64,000 bases of DNA from Eukaryota sp. TZLM1-RC (taxonomy: Eukaryota; Metamonada: BaSk clade). The position numbers were made by a program, and so were the translations under genes. The stretch lies in assembly GCA_040285825.1 (NCBI GenBank), contig JAUPSS010000004.1, positions 6,641,658 through 6,705,657 on the forward strand. Reading direction: 5' to 3'. Below the pieces are notes generated by a model. It saw nothing but the letters and a program-made list of their open reading frames with translations. It was not told where the DNA came from and did no database searches. Below are positions 10,662-20,879 of this stretch, in pieces (the stretch's first letter is position 1; every line of letters begins with the position of its first letter).

Positions 10662-10963
10662 TGCGGAACCGAGAAAGAAAAGGGACCTTTCACTTATTCC
10701 TCATCACAAACATCCATATTTCTCTCGTCCATGTTCCATAGACTTTATTGCACTCTGGACATGCTGCATTCATATGATACAGGACGTTTTCCTTACGTGA
10801 TCAGATTTTGATGGTTTCTTGTTCATCTCACTCTTCTAGGTGTTAGCATTCCACATATTCTGTCCTCGAAGCTACTCAAGTTACACATTGTATCTCTTTT
10901 TGGAAAAAACATATACGATTGGAATTTTTATTAAATAATGTGCATTAAGTTGTATTGATAATC
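10662..10963. other. Intergenic between eL34 start and BBS8 stop
   Basis: About 300 bases that should hold the eL34 promoter. A very short minus-strand frame with a possible 30-nt intron can be traced but matches nothing, so no gene is called. Confidence 0.35.
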
Positions 10964-12493
10964 CTATATTGAAAAGAAATGATGTTCCAACTGCTCTTTA
11001 AGCTGTACAACTTCCACATTTGCTGATTCTACTGAATCAAAGCATGCAAGAGCCTTTTGTACATAGTCATTAGCAGATTGAAAATCACCAAGTTTGCTGT
11101 ACAGACAAGCACATGCATAATATGGTTCAAATGTCATTGGACTTTGAGAACAAACATGTCGCAATGTAGATCTTGCTTCATCTAACTGGTCCCTCTTCAT
11201 TTCAAGATATGCCAAATTGGTAAGTGCTTCAACATGATTTAGGTCGAGTGAAAGACAAATTTTGAGAGACTGATAGGCTAAATTCAAGTCGCCAACACCT
11301 ATGGCAATGTGACTAATATTATACCAAATCTCAGCCAAAAGTGTATCGTCTGCTTGGCTGTTGACGGCACGTAGACAGCAATTAATAGAAATATCGTACT
11401 GGCCGGAATAAAATGCAGATAACCCGATATTATTCCACAGTTCTGGGCTCACCACTCCCATACATAAAAGCCGTCTATACAATCGAAGAGCAGTTTCTGG
11501 TTGATCTTGATAGAATGCATGAACAGCTAAAGATGCAGTGGCTTCTACATTTGAGGGATCATGTCTTAAAACTGTCTTGAACATTTCCATTGCCTCATCA
11601 GTGTTGTTCAGCAATTCATGGATGCGAGATATTTGTATCATTAGGGATGTACATTTAGGGTGTCTGTCTAGAGCTCTGGATAGCAAACTAAGAGCGGTGT
11701 TGGGAAGATCCAATTTGATGTAAACAAGTGAAAACTCCAATACTACATTAACTGAATCATAAGTTTCTAAACTTTTCTGGAACCAAGACTCAGACTCTTT
11801 GTAGAGTCCTAGTTTATAATAACACTTTGCAATTTTATGAAAGTAAAACCAATCATTTACACTATTTTTCTTGGTTAAAACAGTGCCCAACTCAAGAGCT
11901 CTTTTTGGTAATTGTTCCACCACTAATAAATAATCAATCAAAATTTTAGCAAGTGATGGTTGATTGAGGTACTTTTCATACTGTATGTGCTCAGTATCAA
12001 CGAACTGACCTGCTGCGAAAACAGAAGCTGTTCCCAAACGTACAAGTCTTCCTGCTTGGGTAACTGGCTTGGATGTACCTGGACGAGAGGTGAGAGCTTG
12101 TTTGGCAGTGAAACCGCGAATCACAGAACCTCCTTTTGTAGTTGGTCTAGATGTACCAGGACGTACGACCCCTGTGATGGGTCTACCAGAAGAAGTCATG
12201 GGTTTATCGCCCGCACGTGAAGTTTTGGACGTCATAGGTCGAGCAAAAGAAGTACCAGGTCTAGGGGCATCCGACGTAGAATTTGAATCTAACAAGAGGT
12301 CCGCCATGCCTTCATCATCCATGTCAATATCATCTAAGTAGTTCTTGCTACTTAAAGCTTTACATTTTAGAAACCACGCTGCTTGATCTCTAGGATTTTG
12401 TTGAAGAAGATTTGTACAATTAGTGATACATGCATCATAATCCTGAATGCGATAGTGATAATTGGCAAGATACAGAGGGTCTAAGGTCTGCAT
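10964..12493 (-). CDS. TTC8: BBS8/TTC8, BBSome TPR subunit
   Basis: 509 residues, no intron. The N-terminus matches BBS8 through DQAAWFLKCKALS, the acidic DDIDMDDEG segment and the PRPGTSF / GRPITGVVRPGTS repeats, then GRLVRLGTAS. From about residue 190 to the end there are tandem TPR helices including IGKCYYKLG-like, FYQDQPETALRLYRRLL and ELWNNIGLSAFYSGQYD. BBS8 is a core subunit of the BBSome, the coat that moves membrane cargo in and out of cilia with IFT. Head-to-head with the RING/ubiquitin-like gene, only 89 bases from its start. Confidence 0.95.
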   Translation of the reverse strand: MQTLDPLYLANYHYRIQDYDACITNCTNLLQQNPRDQAAWFLKCKALSSKNYLDDIDMDDEGMADLLLDSNSTSDAPRPGTSFARPMTSKTSRAGDKPMTSSGRPITGVVRPGTSRPTTKGGSVIRGFTAKQALTSRPGTSKPVTQAGRLVRLGTASVFAAGQFVDTEHIQYEKYLNQPSLAKILIDYLLVVEQLPKRALELGTVLTKKNSVNDWFYFHKIAKCYYKLGLYKESESWFQKSLETYDSVNVVLEFSLVYIKLDLPNTALSLLSRALDRHPKCTSLMIQISRIHELLNNTDEAMEMFKTVLRHDPSNVEATASLAVHAFYQDQPETALRLYRRLLCMGVVSPELWNNIGLSAFYSGQYDISINCCLRAVNSQADDTLLAEIWYNISHIAIGVGDLNLAYQSLKICLSLDLNHVEALTNLAYLEMKRDQLDEARSTLRHVCSQSPMTFEPYYACACLYSKLGDFQSANDYVQKALACFDSVESANVEVVQLKEQLEHHFFSI

Positions 12494-12582
12494 TATTATA
12501 AAATGTTGTAGGCGAAGAGAGTAAAACCGTTTAAATTAATGAATCATTGTTAATATTCGCCTGTTTTGTCGAAACATCTGCA
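12494..12582. promoter_or_regulatory. Bidirectional promoter candidate
   Basis: The 89 bases between two divergent ATGs (BBS8 minus, RING-Ubl plus) must contain both start regions. No canonical motif is clear. The call rests only on gene arrangement. Confidence 0.4.
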
Positions 12583-14283
12583 ATGCCGTCATTGTTCAAC
12601 TACGAAGACCCTCCTGCACTGCTCTGCTGTAATGTTTGCTCTACACCTCCAATAACTCCTATCATGACACAATGTGGCTATCTACTGTGCAAAACCTGTA
12701 ATGGATCAAACTGTCCAGTGTGTGAAACAGAACATGACTCTACTGCTTCCCTTCCACAATTCATTCAGAATGCACTTGATTCATTGCCTATGAAATGCAA
12801 TATTTGCAACACACAGTTTTTACGCCACTCTCTACTTGAGCATCTTTCCCAGTGTGAAGACAACCTCTCCTTCAGCCGTTCAAAATGGTCTGTCTCAGTC
12901 CCAGACAATGATACCATTACCCAAGCCGATCTGGATAACCTTTACGAACGACTTACTGTGTACATTGACAATGCTCTCTCCAATCACAAACCCTCCCTCC
13001 CCTTACAACCCTTACAACCGACAGACTCCCACCATTCATTCTCCTCTCCTCAAGTCGTTTATGAAGACAGTGAAGCATCAGAAGTTGATGTTTATGAAGA
13101 ACCGTGTGAACCTCTCTCCACGTTACCTCGAGAAATTGATGTCTTTGTCTCTGTTGCTGATGAGAAACCACTGATCAAATGTAGGGTTAACAACACATCA
13201 TCAGTTGCCGACCTCAAGCTAATGCTTGCCCAACACACTGGTGTCAGTCCACAAAGCCAATCACTGTTTTTCAGAGAAGTTCCCTTGGAGGATGACAAGG
13301 ATTTGGTGAGTTATGACATTGACGATGATTCAGCATTGTTTATGGATACGTTGGTTAGAGTGATGGTGTCTTCTGAGGGGGAAATGTTTAGTAGTTTCCC
13401 GCTTGATCTGTATTCTTCCCTCAGAATTGATGATTTTAAAGCTAAAATAACTGAAATTACTGGAATTTCTGAATGCTCGGTTTACTCAATTTTTGGAAGA
13501 GAGCGAGTAGAGCTCAGAGGTCATGAAACAATTGATGTTCTAGCTGGTCAAGAGCTTCCACACGTGATAGTAGATCAAAAATCGTCTGACTCGAGAAGAA
13601 TCAAGGTCAGAACAACTACAGGAAGTCGCCAGATTTCTTTGGAAGTTTTTGGTAGCGACACAGTTGTCAATATTAAAGAAATGATTGAAGAATTCCTTTT
13701 CACTCCTATTGAACGGCAACTTTTACTTCATAATGGGGTGCAGTTAGACAATAGCATTACCGTTGAAGAAGTAGGTCTCTCTGAAGGGGATTTTGTTTTT
13801 ATGGTGTTGAAATCTAGGCCCAAAAGGTCAAGAAAAATGGTCAAAATTAAAGTTGTTTCTCAAGAAACTGATGATGAGTTTGCCGTTGACGTTTCAAGAC
13901 TTTTAACTATTTCTGACCTCAAGATCAAAATGTTTGAATTATCAGGAATTCCTGTCGAGTCTCAATCATTTGTCAAGAATGGTCATCGCATTTCTGACAC
14001 TGCTGACGTTTCTACTTTCCTCAATGATTGCTTGTATTTGGTTGAAATTGTCCCCATTACATTAACAATTGAATTACTTAGTGGGAGGATTTTGAATATG
14101 GAGATTACCAAAGGGCAAACTATTGGTACATTTAAAGAACAACTTTCAACCCATGAAGGGATTCCTGTACATTATTTGATTCTTCAAGATTCTGAAGGAA
14201 ATTTAATCAATAATGATTGTCTTGTTGATGATTTTGAAGGTCATCTATTGTTTCAAAAGTTAGTTGAGTGTAATGATTTTTGA
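12583..14283 (+). CDS. RING-like / TRAF-type zinc finger protein with serial ubiquitin-like domains
   Basis: 566 residues from the ATG at 12583; the frame is open upstream to a TTG, judged not to be the start. Residues about 15-47 form a RING-like finger (CNVC ... QCGYLLCKTC ... CPVC) in which the usual CGH histidine is tyrosine. A second C-x2-C ... H ... C finger (CNICNTQF...HLSQC) follows, as in TRAF-type or E3 proteins. From about residue 185 to the end there are roughly five ubiquitin-like folds, each with a DLKLML/NIKEMI-type helix and a LFF/LLLHNG-like strand. The layout suggests an E3 ubiquitin ligase or ubiquitin-pathway scaffold, but this exact combination is not one I recognise. No C-terminal Gly-Gly is present. 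Confidence 0.7.
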   Translation: MPSLFNYEDPPALLCCNVCSTPPITPIMTQCGYLLCKTCNGSNCPVCETEHDSTASLPQFIQNALDSLPMKCNICNTQFLRHSLLEHLSQCEDNLSFSRSKWSVSVPDNDTITQADLDNLYERLTVYIDNALSNHKPSLPLQPLQPTDSHHSFSSPQVVYEDSEASEVDVYEEPCEPLSTLPREIDVFVSVADEKPLIKCRVNNTSSVADLKLMLAQHTGVSPQSQSLFFREVPLEDDKDLVSYDIDDDSALFMDTLVRVMVSSEGEMFSSFPLDLYSSLRIDDFKAKITEITGISECSVYSIFGRERVELRGHETIDVLAGQELPHVIVDQKSSDSRRIKVRTTTGSRQISLEVFGSDTVVNIKEMIEEFLFTPIERQLLLHNGVQLDNSITVEEVGLSEGDFVFMVLKSRPKRSRKMVKIKVVSQETDDEFAVDVSRLLTISDLKIKMFELSGIPVESQSFVKNGHRISDTADVSTFLNDCLYLVEIVPITLTIELLSGRILNMEITKGQTIGTFKEQLSTHEGIPVHYLILQDSEGNLINNDCLVDDFEGHLLFQKLVECNDF

Positions 14284-14849
14284 ATTTTTTGTAAATAATT
14301 TTTGTATAGTTTTGTTCTTGTATATTCTGACAAGGCATGATTCTCTGCTTGCCATACAATCAAAATAATGCTCAAAACTTTTTTTAACAGATCTGGAAGG
14401 ATTAGTTCACTTACATCAACATTTGGGAAATTCTTAAAGTGTTCATCAGAGCTGCTTGTTACATGTCTTGTTCTTGCACTCTTTTGGACTCTCTCTCTTC
14501 TTCCTTACAATATGGCTTGAATTCATTTTGGTTTTTTTGTGGAGTGCATACTAGTATCTGTGACTTTAAGTTCGTTTGAATAAAAAAAGGTTTTATCAAA
14601 AAAATCTAACTTTGGGCCTTTGGAGGATAACTGAAATTCTATACTATGCTATAGATAATAGTTCTAAATAATTATTAAATAATAATAATAATAATTAATA
14701 AAAATTATTAATAAAATAATAATATTAAATAAAATACACAAAGAGCAATAAGAAAGGTCTTAATTGAATCAAAACTTTTGTAATTTCATTTTTTAAAATT
14801 ATCTATCGACATGGTAATTGCTGTAACCGAATCTCGATTGTAAAAGATG
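14284..14849. other. Intergenic with AT-only low-complexity tract
   Basis: After the RING-Ubl stop there is no recognisable gene. About 14668-14740 is a nearly pure A/T tract of AAT/TAA units. Such tracts are common beside mobile-element insertions, and the first Fanzor locus starts just after it. Confidence 0.5.
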
Positions 14850-16090
14850 AAGTAGAGCTGGATGACGAAACAAACCAAAGAAAAAAGCACAAAAAAGAAG
14901 ACATTCATAACATTGACCCCTTATCTTTTACGAAATTTTTCACTTGGTTTTCTCAAATATCGGAAGGACACAAAGAGGCGGCAAGATGAATACTTCTTCA
15001 ACGTTGATGGAGAAAGTTATAGGGAAAGTTGGAAAAAATTTTCTGATTCTCAAATGAGAAATCAACCAAAATCAACCAATTTAGATGAATTTTGTGGGTA
15101 TATTAATGCGAAAGAAATTTTTAGATTGAAATCTTGGAATTTATTTCACCAAATACAATATCGAAAAGAAAGGTTCTCCCAACACAAGGGAAAATAAAAA
15201 GGTGACAAAAAGTTGATTCGTGAAATTAAACAAAAGTTTGGCAAACCTGGTGATTGTATTATAGTCATTGGTGATTGGAGTAAAGAGTCTGGATTAAAAA
15301 GAAAAGGAAAGTATCCATCTAAAGGTACAAGTATAAGAAAAGTATTGAGACAAGCCGGATACCTTATATATTTAGTCAACGAGGCATTTACTTCAAAAAG
15401 ATGCCATAATTGTGCTCGAAAGGGTACAATTGGAGAAAACACGAAAACTTCCTACAAATACGATGATCCCAACTTTACCAAAAACGGAACTCAATTGACG
15501 GGATATTCATGTCAGAAAGAAAAAAATGGAATTTAAAGACAGATTCAAATAATGCAAAAAAAGTAAAAAAGAAAGTAAAAAGTAAAAGAAAAGTTGAAAG
15601 AAGCAATGATAAGGGTAGAAACAATCCCTGAAAGTTGGTTATGAGTAAGGCAGATATGAGTAAGAGTAAACAAGGAAGTCTAGCAATTAGAGAATTAGTT
15701 GAAGAATTGAAAAATACCACCGACAAGAGAATGAGAAAACGTATTTCAAAGCTTTTGGAAAAGGATGAATTGGGCAACTATAAAGTCCGACAAGTAGTTC
15801 CATGGGGTTTGAGCCAATGTAATCAATTCAAAACGTTCTGGAATCGAGATACTAATGCTGCACTAAATATTCATTTGTTGGCTGAAGACATTTTGGCTGG
15901 AAGAGAGAGATCAGAGGTGTTCAAGAGACAGCAGTCTCAAACCAATGTTATTGAACCCACTGATGAAAGCCAGAAAGATGTTGATAAGGATTGTGAAGGT
16001 GATGGTGCACCAATGAGTACGATCCAACAACCAAACCTCAGTACATTATCACGAGTAGCGAATGCGAAAGTTGTTATAGTTTTGAACTAA
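14850..16090 (+). pseudogene. Fanzor (TnpB-like RNA-guided nuclease) copy 1, decayed
   Basis: Three overlapping open pieces (14862-15197, 15213-15536, 15635-16090) read as one protein in shifting frames. The first has the Fanzor helical region (YRESWKKFSDSQM). The second has the RuvC-II block VIGDWS ... LRQAGYLIYLVNEAFTSKRC with the catalytic Glu and the first zinc-ribbon cysteines. The third has GLSQC and the RuvC-III motif WNRDTNAALNI with the catalytic Asp at 15848-15850. The RuvC-I segment is not found, so the 5' part is lost. A Lys-rich stretch lies between RuvC-II and RuvC-III. It is a different lineage from copies 2 and 3 and is probably inactive. Confidence 0.8.
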
Positions 16091-16108
16091 AGAAGAAATT
16101 ATTATTTT

Positions 16109-16405
16109 TTAGAACTGAGAGTCCTCATAAGTAAGATCTGAGTCTGGGTGTACAAACTTCTTCTCCCTTTTTGCTGTTTCGATATAATCTTGTTGTAAAA
16201 GTGCATTCAGTTTTGAAACTAACTGAAGGTTATCAGCGATGTTAGTGAGATTGAAGTACAGTAATCTTGAACTGTTGTGCAAGATGTGTTTACCGCCTTT
16301 AATCCCGTAATAAACTACATTGATGCGCGCTTGAACATCAAGTGTAAAAGTGGGAAATTGTTGGGAAATTGTTGGGAATATGCATTTTGAGTGAGATGCA
16401 TTTTG
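16109..16405 (-). pseudogene. Truncated unidentified ORF, probable host gene 3' end
   Basis: A 98-codon minus-strand frame without a start, ending TAA at 16109. Composition is protein-like (VVYYGIKGGKHILHN, then a helical YFNLTNIADNLQLVSKLNA and a charged end). I do not recognise the family. The plus-strand retroelement copy begins where the frame closes, so the upstream part may have been lost or separated by that insertion. It faces Fanzor copy 1 tail-to-tail. Confidence 0.35.
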
Positions 16406-16409
16406 TTAT

Positions 16410-16985
16410 CGAATTCTCCAGTTTCTACAATAGTTGATGGTATACAAAATTCAAGCCAAATTATATTCAATTGATGTTATTCGTCATTTGGATTCGTTTT
16501 TAGGAAATAATGATGAAATTACCAAAAAATTGTTTGAAAATTTGAACTCAATTTCCGATAAAATTGACCGAATGATGACTTTAGATATACAGAAACATAT
16601 CAAATTTACCATTATAAGACTGTGTTTTAGTTCCAACTTCAATCAGATATTTCGATCAAATCCTCTTGTCGCTAGGTCTTTGGCTCAGAGTTTTAATGAG
16701 TTAAGTGCAAAAGTTTTGTCACAATTACTGGGATGTAAAATGTTCCAAATTCCAGATCATGCTTATCTTAGTCCACATTATGGCGGTTTAGGTTGGACGA
16801 AGGCTTCTATTCTTATTTCGTGTGCTTTTATCGGTGGAAGCAGAAATGCAATCTTTCAGTTTTCCGAAGGATTTGCAGATTAGGAAGATTTATTGATGAC
16901 AACGCAAAGTTCAACTAGTTGTGCAATAAATGAGGAAAATTCAAAAATCGATTTAGAACAATTGACTCGATGCTTTCCCCAATCA
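16410..16985 (+). pseudogene. Non-LTR retroelement copy, left half, cut by the Ty3/gypsy insertion
   Basis: Frame 16434-16883 continues the region after the reverse transcriptase palm (a thumb-like helical segment ending HYGGLGWTKASIL). After one stop it reads LTRCFPQS at the exact point where the LTR begins. The family motif CFPQSIQEIPNRS in other copies shows that the coding sequence resumes on the far side of the LTR element at 24317. The last four bases (16982-16985, ATCA) are the target-site duplication. Confidence 0.75.
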
Positions 16986-17132
16986 TGATGGTCTTTGCTC
17001 GTTAGATTGCGACATACAATGTAAATGTAATGAAATTTATTACGAAGAGGAATTGTATTCTCTCTTTTTATACTATAAGGCGGATACTAAATAAACTAAA
17101 CTACTAGCTATAAATACTATTCAAGACTAACA
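16986..17132 (-). repeat. 3' LTR (left on this strand)
   Basis: 147 bp, same length as the right LTR with about eight substitutions and no gaps. Begins TG and ends CA as expected for LTRs. Confidence 0.9.
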
Positions 17133-17151
17133 CTGCCTTTTCCTCTCTTTC
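17133..17151 (-). promoter_or_regulatory. Polypurine tract
   Basis: Minus strand reads GAAAGAGAGGAAAAGGCAG directly against the 3' LTR, the expected plus-strand priming site for reverse transcription. Confidence 0.8.
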
Positions 17152-18811
17152 GAGCGACGACTCCTGGAAGCTTTAGTCACAGGAGGTGAGGTACTTATAT
17201 TGGAACGCTTCTTGGGAGGAGCGGATTTAGTTACGGTTACGTGCTTTAGAAGTCTTGATGAAGTCTTTATACGCGGCGGTATTTTGGACTGTAGATACGT
17301 GTTCGATGGTGATTTCTTTTCCAGGCCATTGCACGTGCCAAAAGTCACCGTCTTGACTGAGCACCTTTTCTATGATGTGTTCTTCGACATCACCTGCAGC
17401 AACCCATGAGTGGCACTCATCGTTGGCAGGCAGGCTTGAATGCCATGGTGCTAAATGCTTGAGGCTAGCTTGGATGGCTGGTCCAGTGCAAAGGTTCTTA
17501 ATATTTACAGACGAATAGAAAACAATTTCGGTTATAAGAAAGGGTCCTAAATAATCTCCATGAATCTTAGCGGAAGAGCCAGAAGCTCTCAATATCAAAT
17601 GACCAACTTCAAAAGGGTTTGGGGTCGTAGATCTTGTCAGCTTGGAAGCTTTGGAAGCTTAATGGTGTGCTGCCTTTTCAAGTTTTCTTACAACCTCTGA
17701 AATTTAGATTGAATTTTTTGAATAAAAGATGACTCAGACGTGGAGCTTTCAATGATTTCAAGAATATTACCAGGGTCAGATCTAGGAGACACATCAGATC
17801 CAAAAATCACTTGGTATGCGGTGTGGTTTGTTATCGAACTCTTGGAAGAGCTGATTAATAATTGCACATAAGGCAAATATTCAGACCACACATCGTAGGC
17901 GTTGAAGTTTACGAGCAATTTCCGTAGGTCTTGCAGGATGTCTCTAACAAGCCGTTGGACTAAAAAAACCTAGGAATTGATTTTGACACCTCTATGCCTA
18001 AAAATTTGCTTACTTCGTCAAATGGAATACCAAAGATGGCACAGACTGTCCAGATTAATGCATCTGCAGTGAGATTGGCATTTATTTCTTTTAAAGGCAC
18101 GATGATCGTAAACCTAGAAAAGCTGTCAATAAATACAAGGAGGTATTTGTAGCCTTATTGTTCTTCTGGAAAACAACCAATAACGTCGGCGTTGACGCGA
18201 GCGAAAGGTCTGTCAGCCCACAATGAACCGGTTGGGGGAACATGCAGTTTGGGAACTGGCTTTGTTTTCTGACAGGAGGGCCATATTTGGACGTGCTTAT
18301 TCATGTCTGTGAGCATGTTTGGCCACCAATAATCACTGTTTTTGAGCTTGCTCAGACTTTCAGTTTTGCTTGGATGGCCTCAATGCAGAAGTCCGTGCAA
18401 CAAGTTAAGGGTGTTCTTAATGAGTGATTTGGGAATCACGATCTTGTTGTTGTAAGTCATATATAAATCAAGATGATTATTGAGCACACAGTTGTTAAAC
18501 GAGGGGTCTTTGGAAGCTATGGCAAGCTTCTGTTCGGACCTTATCCTACAGAGGCATGGCTCGAAAATAGGCAGGTCGTTGGAACATCGTTCTCTGATGA
18601 CCACGATACGTTCGAAGTTGTTTAAGTCTTCGATGTAGTATCTTTCATTTTCTGTTCCATCAATTTTATCAATGTAAAATATTGGATGAAAATTTGGTGA
18701 CATTTGATGGGACAAGTGATTAATCTCTTGATGGTCTATAGGCGGAACTATTCGAGACAACATATCAGCCCAGGGAAAAGTTATCTTCTCCCTTGGTATG
18801 TACCAAATCAA
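17133..18811 (-). pseudogene. Integrase with C-terminal chromodomain (Ty3/gypsy)
   Basis: Read 18811 down to about 17133 with stops and frameshifts. First comes the zinc-binding region (H ... GHPSKTE ... YWWPNM ... CQKTK; the first Cys of the pair appears as Trp). The DDE core follows (NADVIG, LLVFIDSFSRF, later a TAYQVIFGSD segment like the tPy..FG motif). Next is a GPF-containing C-terminal module, and finally the chromodomain-like VEEHIIEKVLSQDGDFWHVQ with WPGKEITIEHV. Integrase inserts the cDNA; in chromoviruses the chromodomain directs it to modified chromatin. Confidence 0.8.
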
Positions 18812-20451
18812 AGCAGAATTCAGAGAATATGGGTAACCATCTGGTTACAATTCTGTTCTTCTCAGGAGCCGTAAACATGTAGGTAAGGTTTTGATGGTCT
18901 GTGAAAATGACCAGTTTACTTCCTTTCAAGTAGTTTTCAAAACCACTTTGAGTCAGCATAAGCAGGACAGCATAGAGTTCCTTTTGGTTTGTCGGCCAGT
19001 TCTTTTGCGGGTTGGTTAGCAACCAGCTGAAGAAACTGATGGGCCTACATTTCCTGTTGATCAGAGGAGTACCAGGGTCGTCCACTTGTTCGATTTGTTC
19101 CCATATTACGCCGCCTACAGCAATGTCAGATGCGTCGCAACTTATTAGGATTTGGTTTTCCAAAGGGGGTAAGTTGAGCGGCATGTGCTTCGCTATCAGT
19201 TGTTTGATCTTTTGAAGGAGCCCGTCGTGCGTGTCAGTCCATTGTAGGCGTTGCGCACGGGGTTTGGGTTTAACGTTGGAGTTGTTCCCAACCTTCTTAG
19301 TGAATCTGATGATAGGAGCAATCAGCTCAGATAACTGAGGAAGCCATTCTCTAATGAAGTTGACTGATCCTACGAGGCTGCGGACGTCTTTGATAGTCTT
19401 TGGTCTAGGTAGATTCAACAAAAATGCAACACGAGTGGGATCGATAGTCCGTTGTTTGTTTTGGAAAACACTGCCCAGTATCTTGATCGGGTGTCTGGAA
19501 GACACGAAATGGCACTTTGGAAGTCCCAGGGAAACTCTTTTGCATCTGGCTTGATCGAGAACGCGTCGGAGGCGCTCAATGAATTCGTCAAAGGTTGAAC
19601 CGATGATAATGATGTCATCTATGTAGATGAATACACCGTCTCCAGGGAAGATGTCAGCCATGACGTTTTGGAATACGGCTGGGACATTCTTGAGGCCAAA
19701 AGATGCACGTTTGAACATGATACTTTTGCCAAAAATGCTCAGGGCTGTTTTTTGCCAATCCTTTTCAGCAATCTTGAGTTGCCAAAAGGCTTTAAGGAGG
19801 TCAAGCGTGCCTAAAAATTCGCTTGGGACAGAAATACCAGCACGTCGGAGATCCTTGGAAGGTTAGGTTCAACAGAAATGGTGTTGGCGTTGACTCCGTC
19901 CTTGCCGCTATAATCACCGGTATGGCGGGGCTTACGATGATCTGACTAGACCACTAGACAAACAGGGGAGCTGAACTCATAATTCGATTGAACAGCAAAT
20001 CCTCAGTCTACGAGTTCATCGAAAATTTGGTTAGCGACCTCTAGCCTGGCTGGATTCAGGGCCCTGGGGGTCTTCTAACTCTGACGTCTTCGTTGTAGAA
20101 GTTGATTTCCACAGGAGGACAATCTATACCATCACCGTACGGCTTTAGGGTAAATACGTCTTCGAACTCTTTCAATGTATGAAGTAGGGATTTCTTATAC
20201 TGGTCGTTGTCTAAGTTGATGGTACAACCAGATGAGTTGATGTGTTCCAACCAACGTGTGGGAACGTTGACGACTTCTGAAGCTTGTGAGATTCGATGGT
20301 CGAATTCAGCTTCAGGTAATAGTAATGTACGACAGGCGTCGTCCATCCTAATATATATGCCCTTGTTGTTCATCAGTCCAAGGTGACTCAACAAGTCAGC
20401 ACCAATGAGAATGGTCTCATGTCCAGGAATGATGCTGAACATGTGTTTCAC
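18765..20451 (-). pseudogene. Reverse transcriptase and RNase H (Ty3/gypsy pol)
   Basis: The palm motif FIYIDDIIIIG lies at about 19605-19635, preceded by FGLKNVPAVFQ. RNase H follows with ISCDASDIAVGGV, KELYAVLLML and VIFTDHQNL. The thumb segment (IKDVRSLVGSVNFIREWLP) is intact. The front of the reverse transcriptase (about 19720-20050) is readable only through several stops and frameshifts, so the enzyme is dead. The 20056-20451 frame holds the segment between protease and reverse transcriptase. Confidence 0.85.
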
Positions 20452-20517
20452 ATGTACAATCTGGGTAACAGTGCCTAGTCTAATACTAAGGGTTCCAGAA
20501 GCAGTACCAAAAGACTG

Positions 20518-20790
20518 TCAGGTGGCTCCATCAGCAATCTTGTAGGATATGGTTTCGTTGGAACGTGCCATGTTACATTTTCTGATGACGTCTTCCGTGA
20601 CTATGGAGCATGTTGCACCAGAGTCAATGATGCCTTTAACTTCGACGTTGTTTATCAGGAATTTAAGTTGAAGGCAGTTGGATCGGGGTGTTTTTATGGG
20701 TCGTACCATGAAGATTGCCTCAGGGTCGAGGTCTGTTTGTTTTTCTACGAAGAAGTTAGTTTGGGAACTGACTTCAGGTGAGTGATTCAA
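20518..20790 (-). pseudogene. Retropepsin-type aspartic protease (Ty3/gypsy)
   Basis: Contains the active-site sequence GIIDSGATCSIV near the middle. It is separated from gag (20880) and the downstream pol frame by stops. The enzyme would process the Gag-Pol polyprotein. Confidence 0.75.
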
Positions 20791-20879
20791 TCTTGACAGT
20801 GGGTTGATTAAGTTATCTTCCCATATGTTGTTTCCTGTTGTAGTGTGGGGTTGAGTTGTGGGTGTAGGGGGTATGGTTT

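Noticed and set aside
10476-10811. 111-codon plus-strand ORF over the eL34 gene
   Set aside because: It is antisense to a clear three-exon eL34 gene and has no domain, so it is a shadow.
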